This document shows positions 11,301 through 20,290 of a stretch of 64,000 bases of DNA, piece by piece. Both the position numbers and the translations under genes were made by a program. Source of the DNA: Mugil cephalus (lineage: Eukaryota; Chordata; Actinopteri; Mugiliformes; Mugilidae); contig NC_061771.1 in NCBI RefSeq assembly GCF_022458985.1, forward strand, positions 20,595,501 to 20,659,500. The letters are read 5' to 3'. Under the pieces are notes generated by a model that was not told the origin of the DNA, did no database searches, and saw nothing but the letters and a program-made list of their open reading frames with translations. Each line of letters begins with the position of its first letter. The stretch's first letter is position 1.

Positions 11301-14300
11301 TTGCAAACGAGCTGTAACTCTCGTAAAGTCTCGTCACTCACGATATCCCATAATTATCTTAAATTCTCCTTAAGCCAGACTTCACTTTAAAGGAAGATGG
11401 ACTTCAAATGAACTGGTCACACGACCCTCAGTGTCATCTCCAGTGACAGGAGGAAAAAGTGTTTCCATTGCAATTTTACGATAAACTTTTATATCGATAC
11501 GTTAATTAAAAAGTGTTTTAGTGATCACCAGTTTTTTATTGCGATATGAAAAACAGCACAAGGTGTTGGCCTGGCCTTCAAATTCACTGGATCCCAAACT
11601 GATCAAGTATCTGTGGGATGCACTGGCACGTTCTCTCATGAGTCACAGCTGTTTTCACACGTTATTAGGAAGGTGGTCATAATGTTATGCCTGAGAGGTG
11701 TACATGTATATCCATGGTAAAGATGTTCCAACTGTCTTTTTCACAGTTCGTGATGGAGCTGACATTTTCAGAGGCAGCGAAGGGAGCGAATAAGGAGCTG
11801 ACCGTCAGCCTTGACGACAACTGTCAGAGGTGCGACGGAAAGGGCAACGAGCCGGGCTCCAGGGTGATCCACTGTCACTACTGCAACGGCACAGGCATGG
11901 TGAGGTTTTACAGAAACTCTCAGAGCAAACGCAAAAACCGCACCCTCTTCCTTCCTCTGTGCCGCTGTTCCTTACTTTACCGTCTGTGTCGCCCTCTGCA
12001 GGAGTCGATCAACACGGGTCCTTTCATGATGCGCAGCGCGTGTCGACGCTGCGGGGGCAAAGGAGCGATCATAAACACACCCTGCACCCTGTGCAGAGGC
12101 TCGGGTCAGACTAAGAAGAGACAGACGGTCACTGTGCCCGTACCTGCTGGTGGGTTTTCAACCTTAAATCAATGATTAGCCGGTCGTTCTGAAGTTAAAT
12201 CACGACGCGTGTGTTTCTTGATGTTGTCTTCCAGGAGTGGAGAATGGTCAGACAGTACGAATGTCAGTGGGGAAAACAGAAATCCTCATAACATTCAGGG
12301 TGAGTTTGATGTTTTGAAGGAGTTATTAACTTGTAGCTGTGCAGTGTGGTGTTTTGATGTGTTACTTTTAAAAACGTACAGGTCCAGAGGAGCCCGGTGT
12401 TCAGACGTAATGGAGTAGACATCCACTCAGACGTGCTGATCTCCATAGCTCAGGCCATCCTGGGAGGTACGGCCACAACACAAGGCCTTTACGAGACAAT
12501 TAGTTTAGTGGTGAGTAAAAACCAGTCCCTGATAACATGATATATATTTATGTGTGGGTTCCTTCTCCATCTATTAATACATTTCATCATGCAGTTTTTT
12601 TTGTACTAATTTTATTTTAATTTTCTTTATTACACGCATATGCATTATATTCAGTTTTGATTAAATAAATAAATGTACATATGCATATCCCATCGGATCC
12701 GCCCCCATCCTGAACACCAAACCCACTCGTTGCCTCCCTCCAATCCCTTGAAATAATAATTAAAAATTAAATAGATTAAGAGAGAAAAATAAATAAACGA
12801 AATGACACCTGTAGTTTTTGCTTACAAGCATGTGTCACTCAAAGGCATGCATACAAGTAAATATAAATACATATATGGGCCTCTTCTATCTCATCTATAA
12901 TCTAAACCATGAAGTGTACAAATTGGAAATTAAAAGGTCAAAAAAGATATAATAAAAGATATCATTCCAACAGACTATTGTCGGACATTTAGCCCCATTT
13001 AGTGTTGCATTGGAAAGTTCCAGTAATAAAACATCTACAAGAAGTCGTTTCCACTGATTCATTGATGGAGAGTGTGGTGATTTGCCATTTAAGTGCTAAC
13101 ATCTTCTTTTTACAGCTGTGCTTCCAGCAGTAGAGGAAATCTCTTTTGTCCGTTCCAAACATGTGTCCCGTGTGTTTTCAGATTCCATCCAGCTGTCAGG
13201 CCGATCAGGTGATCCGGCTGCAGGGGAAAGGCATTCGGAGGATGAACAGCTACAGCTACGGAGATCATTACATCCACGTCAAGATCAGAGTTCCCAAGTA
13301 AGAGTCACAGAAAACGTTAGAGATGTCTTATTAACAGCAACACGAGGGCCACAACTTGAGACATCAGTGCGCAACGATAATAAATGATTTTAAATAAGTT
13401 AGATTTAAGAAGAGAGGTCACAAATGTGAAGTGGTGAAGCCATCGTGAGTGGTGTCTTCAGCTAAATGCACACAGGTAACACATGGAGCGTTTATCATTA
13501 TCAAGTGTTCAAACTTCCAACTTGTGGATTTGATAGTTTAGACTTGACAAGATGGACTCAGACGGGAGAGGAGCAGCGTACCTGGTTACCTTCCCATGCA
13601 TCCGTGGTAATAGATAGTAGAGATCGACCGATATGGATTTGTTTGTGCTGATACCGATCAGCATTGAAAGATGGCCGATACGTGCTGCTGATTTTTCTGA
13701 GCCGATACTTCTTTTCTCCCACCATTTACATGGTAAAGCAGACTCACCAGGGTGGGATAGCATATCTACCAGTAAAAAACACAAATATGATAATAGAGAT
13801 CATTTTTCTTATTTCTTTATTTAACTTAACTGAATTGTCTTTTATCTGCTGCAGGGTTACAGATCTATACTACCTGTTTCATTTATTACTGTATTATTTA
13901 GTCCTAATTACAGAAACTGTCTGTGTCACCGTCTTTTCTCTCGCAGGAAGTTGACCCGGAGGCAGCGCTCTCTGTTGCTGAGCTACGCAGAGGAAGAGAC
14001 AGACGTTCAGGGGACAGTCAACGGTGTCAGTCCGTCCACAGGTCAGGGCCAGAGTTCAATCCAGACATCATCATCATCAACATCTTCATCACACACACAA
14101 AAGCAGACACACGGGCCCAATTCCAATCCACCCATTCAAGACTCAAAGCCCTGAACCCTCACTGACTTCACCTTCAGGCATCTGTTTAACTTATGTCTGT
14201 GAAGGTTCTCAGTCATCCAGGTCATGATAATCCAAAAGACGTTGAATACAATTCTACAAGTTGCCAGTTGCCTTTATTCAAGGCCTTTTGGATCTGTTTA

Positions 14301-15234
14301 ACTTAACACCCTCTCGTAACCTCAGCGGACAAAAACGGCCACGTCCAAAAACTGCTATAAAAACTTAACCTATGAATATTATTTTCTGATTTTTCTGTGC
14401 ATAAATCTCTTAAACCACTTCAACGCTTTACAAAACTACAAAAACCTCAATCATTTTGAGGAATTGTAACCCTTTAAATGCTTGATTACTTGAAGTCACT
14501 GTTATTTTTATAAAGAAAAAAAAATTCCATAAAACTAATTTTGAACACTAAAAATGACAAATTGTCCTCATACATGAAACCCTATTATTGCAGAATAAAT
14601 AGTTTTATTGTGTCGTGGCTGAGAAGTTTACAAAAAATGTAGTTATAATGGAAGTCAATGGGACATATTTGTCCTCTAAAAAAAACATATAATCTCGGTC
14701 ATACCCAAGACTGATCTGGAAAAAAAAATGCTCCAGCCTCCCAACGTTGGGAATAAACTCCCTGATCAGTCTTTATCCAAGCACTAAGCACCTCCTTTGC
14801 AGGATGGACAAAAGGTAATTCAAAATAATTAATGTTTTCAATGTGAAGTTGCAGCTGTGTTGAATCAGCCACAAAAGCAAAAAAGAAAAGAAAAAAAAAT
14901 GGACATTAGCCTGTATTGAGCTGTAAGTGCATATTAGATTTTGGGTTTTCCGACAGCATCCCGCGTATTTGACTTGACAACGCTATGAACTGTGGGTAAT
15001 TCCCTGCTGATCTACAGTAATACTACCAAGGGCTCATTCACTGTCCCACGTTAATGCACCTCTAAATCAGTGAGTCCGTGAGGGGTGGGGTTGGAATTGG
15101 GCCTTAGACACAGATAGCCAATCCCTCCTCAGTCACCTGACGAAGTGCATGTTTCTGTCCAGGAGGGGGCAGCAGCAGCAGCAGCTCTTCAAGCTCTGGT
15201 GCAAAGTCGAGCAGCTCTGAGGAGGAAAAAGACA

Positions 15235-15269
<35 letters not shown>

Positions 15270-15320
15270 GAGGATGAGGAGGGAGGATTCTTCTCCAAAC
15301 TAAAGAAAATGTTTAGCTGA
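8318..15320 (+). CDS. DnaJ homolog subfamily A member 3, mitochondrial (TID1)
   Basis: Type I DnaJ (Hsp40) co-chaperone of mitochondrial Hsp70. Eleven coding exons: 8318-8513, 10192-10331, 10425-10508, 10588-10791, 11747-11899, 12002-12149, 12235-12299, 12382-12510, 13182-13297, 13947-14041 and 15163-15320. Phases agree throughout and give 495 residues (human about 480). The N terminus is rich in Arg, Ser and Ala with few acidic residues, as in a matrix-targeting presequence. The J domain spans about 90-155 with HPD at 118-120. The zinc-binding region has all four CxxCxGxG motifs intact (Cys 234/237, 251/254, 273/276, 287/290). The substrate-binding C-terminal domain follows, and the protein ends [11 protein letters not shown], close to human. 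A Ser-rich stretch plus ten Gln (469-478) precede the end. Intron 1 appears to use a GC donor. Fish have a and b ohnologs, and I cannot tell which this is. Confidence 0.95.
8642..8662. repeat. Short tandem TAAGCT repeat
   Basis: Three head-to-tail copies of a six-base unit containing HindIII-type AAGCTT sites lie in dnaja3 intron 1. It is a minor feature. Confidence 0.7.
8960..9560 (+). repeat. Interspersed repeat in dnaja3 intron 1
   Basis: It begins with AATCTGAATCAGCTTTATCG followed by a TTGGCCAAGTATGTGCACAT-like segment, a motif common in teleost genomes. A shorter copy of this end lies on the opposite strand at about 61255-61312. The part at 9160-9440 includes short CCCTGTCGT-type tandem copies. 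It is likely the 3' part of a retroelement, but I cannot assign a family. Confidence 0.55.
9620..9910 (+). repeat. Common fish interspersed repeat in dnaja3 intron 1
   Basis: The sequence has the hallmarks of an abundant teleost repeat: a start like CATTCATTTTCTGTAACTGC, a core GTCATTGGGCGAGAGGCGGG, CATGTCTTTGGACAGTGGGA, and an end like GCTAACCACCACACCACTGT. It contains no open reading frame. I recognise the family by pattern but not by a certain name. Confidence 0.65.
10871..11704 (+). mobile_element. Degraded Tc1-like transposon in dnaja3 intron 4
   Basis: The ends match the inverted termini of a Tc1/mariner-type family (left CATAACATTATGATCAC, right GTGGTCATAATGTTATGCCT). Near the right end a stretch translates like the DDE region of the transposase ([10 protein letters not shown]). 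About 550 bases between ~10990 and ~11540 are foreign to the element and include TGCGTTTCC / GTGTTTCCATTGC motifs, suggesting a second, unidentified insertion. No complete transposase remains. Confidence 0.7.
12511..13181. other. dnaja3 intron 8, AT-rich
   Basis: This is an ordinary GT-AG intron with a long AT-rich block (about 12600-12980) holding many AATAAA-like words. No repeat family and no coding signal could be assigned. Confidence 0.5.
13617..13800 (+). mobile_element. hAT-like MITE fragment in dnaja3 intron 9
   Basis: It starts with AGAGATCGACCGATATGGAT, followed by CCGATA-rich sequence, the usual end of a nonautonomous hAT-type element in fish. The opposite terminus is not seen, so it is probably truncated. 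Confidence 0.4.
14193..14295 (-). mobile_element. Penelope-like element terminal fragment
   Basis: Read on the minus strand it shows the terminal motif of fish Penelope-like elements: GCCTTTTGGAT-like, then TATTCAACGTCTTTTGG, then ACCTGGATGACTGAGAACC. The larger Penelope-like copy at 48.8-49.8 kb ends with related sequence (ATTCAACGCTTTTTT). Complementary words near both ends (CCAAAAG and CTTTTGG) could fold into a hairpin. It lies in dnaja3 intron 10. Confidence 0.5.
14296..15162. other. dnaja3 intron 10, remainder
   Basis: AT-rich sequence with short A-runs. No gene was seen. If the donor at 14042 were not used, exon 10 could read on to a stop at 14152-14154, giving a different Ser- and Gln-rich tail. 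Confidence 0.45.
15237..15266 (+). repeat. (CAG)10 microsatellite coding for polyglutamine in dnaja3
   Basis: Ten perfect CAG codons give Gln 469-478 of DNAJA3, just before the conserved C-terminal tail. They follow a Ser-rich stretch that itself begins with five AGC codons. Human DNAJA3 has no such Gln run here, so this is a lineage-specific expansion. Confidence 0.9.
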
Positions 15321-15458
15321 CAGTCCAGGTCAGAGCTTTAAACACCTCGCTGCTTCCATGATAGACACATACTGATGGGAAATATTAATAATCACTAGAA
15401 ATATAGTCATAATCTGCCGGGTGGTTGTATTTTCTTTTAATCAGTTTTACTTCTGCAG

Positions 15459-15484
15459 GTAAAAAGAAACAAGGAAAAAAGTAA
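15459..15484 (+). CDS. Alternative last exon of dnaja3 (short-isoform tail)
   Basis: An acceptor TTCTGCAG ends at 15458. Joined in phase 1 to exon 10 (ending at 14041), this exon reads GKKKQGKK and then TAA at 15482-15484. The human TID1 short isoform replaces its C-terminal ~33 residues by a short basic tail (KRSTGN, as I recall it). Position, phase, length and basic character agree, so exon 11 skipping probably gives the equivalent fish isoform. This is inferred without transcript data. Confidence 0.55.
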
Positions 15485-16012
15485 GTACATTGACTGGGCC
15501 TTCATGGTGGCTTCACCTCCTGGGCAAACAAGAAGAAGAAGACGAGGTGAATGGCAGAATGGGATTTGTGTTGACACCGTGAACACGTTGTTCTCGCTCG
15601 CGGTTGGCAAACAGGTTGAGTACACTCCAGCTCCATCCACGCAGCCACTGACCCATCACCTCAGACAGGCGAAGAGCTCAACGTCTGCATGGAAAGAAAA
15701 GAGGTGGTGACTGATGCTCTGTGCATTGCTGGAACGCCTCCTCCCTGCTCGCCGTGTACGAAGCTGCTCAACCAGACACAGGCGGTTAAACTACAACCAC
15801 CTGAGAGGAGCCTTTTAAATCATACATAAAGAAATAGAAGAGAGATTAAAGGAGGGAATTTATAAATAAATGGGTGGCTGTGAACTAATTGGAGTGGGTT
15901 TTTATGACTTTACTGGTGACTTTAAAACTTTACTTTTGTGGCAACATTTGTGCAACGACTCAGAAACGGGTTCAAGTAGAATCTGTTCAACAAATGTAGA
16001 TAATTTATTCAC

Positions 16013-16309
16013 AATAAAATAGAATTTAACTTAAATCAGCCGTTCATAAACCCCACTACATGTTTTTCTACAGTTTATTTCTCTTTTTGTAATCTAGGTT
16101 ATTAACACGTTATTTATGTGCGTTGGCTCTGTTTTGTTTATATATGGTCCCATATTACATATTCTACTCAACAGTATAAATAAGACATTAAAAATCCTTT
16201 TCCGCTGATTTCAATTGTAATGAAGAGCACTGGGACCCTGATCAAAAATATTTGTTACTATCAAAGTTGTGTGTGGCAACAAAACTGTGCAAAAACTAAT
16301 TTAAATAAA
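16013..16309 (+). terminator. Poly(A) signals of dnaja3
   Basis: AATAAA occurs at 16013-16018 and again at 16304-16309, about 0.7 and 1.0 kb after the stop codon. The 3' UTR (15321 onward) holds no other recognised feature. Confidence 0.45.
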
Positions 16310-16444
16310 GTGTTGAAAGTTCCTCTTTTTCCTTTGAATCATTTTTGAAAATTAGCGTAATCCTGAAATACACCAATAGATGGAGACGTTGAGACGGTCC
16401 TCATAAGTCGGTCCTTGCACAAACGCCGGTCAAATTCAGCTTCA

Positions 16445-16445
<1 letters not shown>

Positions 16446-16480
<35 letters not shown>

Positions 16481-16484
16481 ACAC
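16446..16484. repeat. (CA)n microsatellite
   Basis: Dinucleotide CA repeat of about 39 bases with one T interruption, just beyond the dnaja3 3' end. Confidence 0.9.
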
Positions 16485-17746
16485 GGGTTCAGACTGTTTG
16501 ATGTGTTCAACCACCCACTTCATCACCGCGCACGGCGTCCGAACAGAAGCTTTTTGTGCAGGTCATCGGGGACGCTGGCTTCAGCTCGGGGGTTTTCCAG
16601 CACACTCAAAGTGGTCAGTCTTTACAAACAGGACTCGTGGTGCCTCCCCGGGGGAAACTTATGATAGAATATGAAGTCAGAGATACAGAACAGGCCGGTG
16701 GCTGTGCTTTGAATGTGTCCCTGTAATATATTTCCCCTGTAACATGCAGGTTGTATACGTTGAAAGGGGGGGCACAGGAGATCAAGGCCTCGGTAGTGAA
16801 GCAGAATGAATATAACTGGGATCTGTAACCTGTGCAACACTTAAAAAATAGAATTTCTCAAGAGGAAAATGTTATTTTCGTTTAGTTTTTTAGACTTGAC
16901 AGCAGATGTTGATGTAGTTTAGGACAATCTAACCAGTTCATTGCTGATTGACCTCTGGCTTGGAAAGCAAGCTTATGTTTCAAATTAAGATTAAAAAAAA
17001 AAAAAAGAAAACAGATAAACCTTTGAAAAACATGACGGACAAGCCTTCCTCTCTACGTTATGGAGTACAGTAAGGTCTCTTCAGCATAGCATGTTTATGT
17101 AAGTAAGTGAAAATAAATTTATGAAGTGCGGTAAATGCACGAGGGCTCCAGAACAGAGAAGGACTCACATGATATAACACGGTGCGTCTCATAGTTCAGC
17201 AATAGGAGCTCAAAAAAGACAGAGAAGAAGAAGTCACAAAGATAAATTAGTTATTAATTAATTCACTATGTAGCCCCAACCTTAATTTATTTCTAAACGA
17301 ATTCACAAATGAATTGTGACGTCAGTAAGAGTATTTAGAGTTTATCTAAGGCAGCCTGAGCTTCCTCCCTTCCCTTTCTAGGGTTTTGACATGCAGAGTA
17401 ATTGAGCATCAATCCCAGTAATTATACTGTCATTGTTAAGTGTAAATCAAAGTTCGTCACAATGAAGGGGTTGCTATATTCAACCTCAGTCATCTTCGAG
17501 GTTTTAAAAACCACAGCGTTCCTTTTGATCATCCTCCTCTGGATTGGAGAAAGGCAGAAATTTATGCAACTATAGAAAATTAATGTATTACATGACTGAA
17601 TTATTCTTTACTTAGAGATGCTGACCTGTTGTGTTCATACACATTATTTAGACAAGAAAAATAGTTAGAATTATTCTGATAATTTACTTCAGTCAAAGTG
17701 GTAGTGCTGCAGTGTAAAACCTTCATGAAAAATGCTACTTCAGCTG
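16485..17746. other. Intergenic DNA, nothing recognised
   Basis: Short A-runs and AT-rich stretches only. No supported coding exon, RNA gene or repeat family. Confidence 0.5.
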
Positions 17747-19074
17747 CACACAGATCAGCCACAACATTATGACCACTGACAGGAGAAATAAATAACATTA
17801 ATTATCATCCTGTGACAATTCAGTGTTCTACTAGGAAACATTTTGGACGTGACATTCATTCATGTGAATGTTACTTAGACATGTACCACCCACCTGGACC
17901 AGACCAGGCACCCCCGCACCTCGTAGTTGTTGAGTTGAGCTGAAGGCCGCCCCCTCTTGCTGGGTGCATCAGGGTCGGGTGTTTCTCCCAGCCAGGAGGC
18001 AGCTGATTAAGTGCACCAGGTGGAGACAATCTGGAAATCAGAATGGTTTGGAGGCACTCACTCACAGGGCACTGAGGAGTGAGGAGTGTGTGAAGGAACT
18101 GGTGCTTGGGAAAAGGAGACTGCAAGATTAAAACTTGCAAAGATAGAAGAAGGAGCCGGTGAGCTTTTGATTATTTTGCATCTTTGCAGTCTCGCCTGGG
18201 GGTTGAGTGGTGGAGAAATCATATGACCAAATATAAGCCAAAATGTGCTGTGGTGAATTAAGTGTTTAAAATGCAAGATAAAATGGTATATATTTAATAT
18301 GATGTGGATTTAAAAAGTATTCAAGCTGAAAGTAATTAATAAGATAAACATGGTTTGTGTGTATTTACAAGTGTTAAAAGCTGCTAAAGGTTAAATTCAT
18401 CATTAAATAGTGCTTTAAAATGTATTTAATTCATTTTTGGGTACTTTAAATATAAGTATTTTCTACTTATTTTGGGGTTAAATTTCAGTAGATTAAAAGT
18501 TAAGTATTTGATTTTTTGTTCGACTTTAATCTTTATTTTGATGTTGATTGATTATGGTTTCTTGGGTACATTTTTGATCATTTATTTGTTTGTATTTTAA
18601 GGTTTTTCACCTGAATTTGCTTTGAATAAAAGGAAGAAAAGAAAGAAGTCTGAATCTTGGTCATTGAGTGAATTCCAATCTAATCTTCTGAGCAAGTTGC
18701 CTTTTCAAATGGGGGAGCTGCAGTTTAAACTTTACATAGGTGAAAGCCACTTGACAGTAGTAATGAACCATCCCCAGCAAGATGCAGCCTGACACAGACA
18801 CACACACAAATGGTTCAGAAAAACATGAAAAACAGCGCAAGAGGTTGACCTGGCCTCCAACTTCACTAGATCCCAAACTGATCGAGTATCTGTGATATGA
18901 TCCACAGAGGCCCCTCCCCTCAACCCATAGGACCCAAAGGCCCCCATTAACAACATCCTGCTTCCAGACTCCACAGGACACCCTCAGAAGGACCATGTCC
19001 ATTCCCTGATGAGTCACAAAGAAGACCTACACAATATTAGGAAGGTGGTCATAATGTTATGCCTGATCAGTGTA
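17747..19074 (+). mobile_element. Tc1-like transposon remnant with a nested insertion
   Basis: The ends are GATCAGCCACAACATTATG on the left and GTGGTCATAATGTTATGCCT on the right. The right part still translates as transposase-like sequence (WPPTSLDPKLIEYL), typical of the Tc1 DDE region. The copy is internally deleted, and about 820 bases between ~17925 and ~18745 are unrelated to it. Confidence 0.72.
17925..18745. mobile_element. Unidentified insertion inside the Tc1 remnant
   Basis: This block interrupts the Tc1 copy: its flanks rejoin the family sequence at CCAGACCAGGCACCCCC and CCCCAGCAAGATGCAGCC. It has an AATAAA motif near 18625 and a GC-rich start, as a solo LTR might, but I could not confirm TG...CA ends or a target-site duplication. 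Confidence 0.35.
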
Positions 19075-19966
19075 ACATCAATATGTTGTAGCTGCTGCAG
19101 GTGGAGCTAGTTTAAACTTCTATACAGTTTTGGCAACAGTGGCAGCAGATTTCTACCTGACATGACTCATGGAAGAAGAGGGAAGAAGGAAAAACAAAGT
19201 TGTATTTCTCAAATCTATTTTCAGTTTTTAAACTTTTCCTCTACTCATTGTCTTACAGAGAGTTATTGGATCATATAAATCATTACTGAAATGAAACCAC
19301 CATGTAGATTCAAACATCACTATTTGGCCAATCTTCTGAAATACAATCCTGACCACACTTTTGTTTGGTAAAAGAAAGCAGAAACCAAACATGTTGTAAA
19401 CCAGCAATTAAATCTATTAACCTTCAAATGTGTTTACAGTCATATCATCTACTGTATGTATTGTCAATCTTAAAAAGAACTGAAGATGTGAAAAAAATGC
19501 GCTTAATTACTTCCCACCACTGAGCTTAAATAAACGTACACAGTTTTCGGCACAATGTAGTAGAGTGAAACACTTTCTTAACCACGTACGAAAAGAGACA
19601 ATAAAGATTAAAAAAAGTCTTGGTTAAAAATGGAATGGCCAAAAGGGCAGCAGCACCAATAAACCTAAAAAAAGCTGAGTACACATTGGTTAGACACAAG
19701 CAATAAAACACAAACCATCACAAAGAAAAAAAAAAGATCCACTGACTGAAAGAAGAGGAATCATAAACAACTCAATCTGACAGAGAGGTAACAAGACGAG
19801 CCAAAACTGTTATGTAGTGACAATTTGTGGTGAAGGCTCCTGTTAACTTTTGTTGTCTCTGTGTCACTCTAAGCCCGAGGATCGAAATACAATATAAGCC
19901 TGTTACAAAACTCGCTCCGCACTCTCAGTTAAAGTCAGTGTAGGTGTCCTTCTGCTTCTGACCATT
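19075..19966. other. Intergenic DNA, nothing recognised
   Basis: AT-rich DNA with no supported exon, RNA gene or known repeat. Confidence 0.45.
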
Positions 19967-20290
19967 ATAGACCCCTTCACAGTTTGTAAACAGTGAAATG
20001 TTTTTTTGAGGGGCGGAGCTTAGCTGGAGGCAAAACATCTCAAACACTATGGGCTGGTTAGCACATATCAACGGACTGTTTCGACGAGAACAGATGAAGA
20101 AGCATACATTTTAGAGAATATACTAATACACACCCTCTCCTAGACCGTGAGGGATATTTTAAAAAGTTGACTGAAAACGTTAACCCCTACACTCTCACTC
20201 ACTGGTTGTACAATTTGACCAAAGGAGGACACAGAGGGGACAAAGTCTGGTCTGTTTTTATCAAGTGAAGAATATGGAGTCATCTGTATA
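19967..20290 (+). repeat. Interspersed repeat copy, inverted partner near 31.3-31.6 kb
   Basis: Starts TAGACCCCTTCACAGTTTGT and includes GAGGGGCGGAGCTTAGCTGG and GGAGGACACAGAGGGGACAA. The same words occur in reverse complement at 31280-31590. This copy lacks a visible second terminus. Confidence 0.6.

Noticed and set aside
13923..14165. Reading frames continuing past dnaja3 exon 10 as separate genes
   Set aside because: Only one frame is the true exon (ending at 14041). The others are shadows, and the read-through tail is at best an alternative end.
15104..15298. Minus-strand poly-Cys / poly-Ser frame
   Set aside because: It is the antisense shadow of the AGC/CAG repeats in the last dnaja3 exon.
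18661..19017. 118-residue minus-strand open frame
   Set aside because: It is antisense to the Tc1-like transposase remnant and the inserted block.
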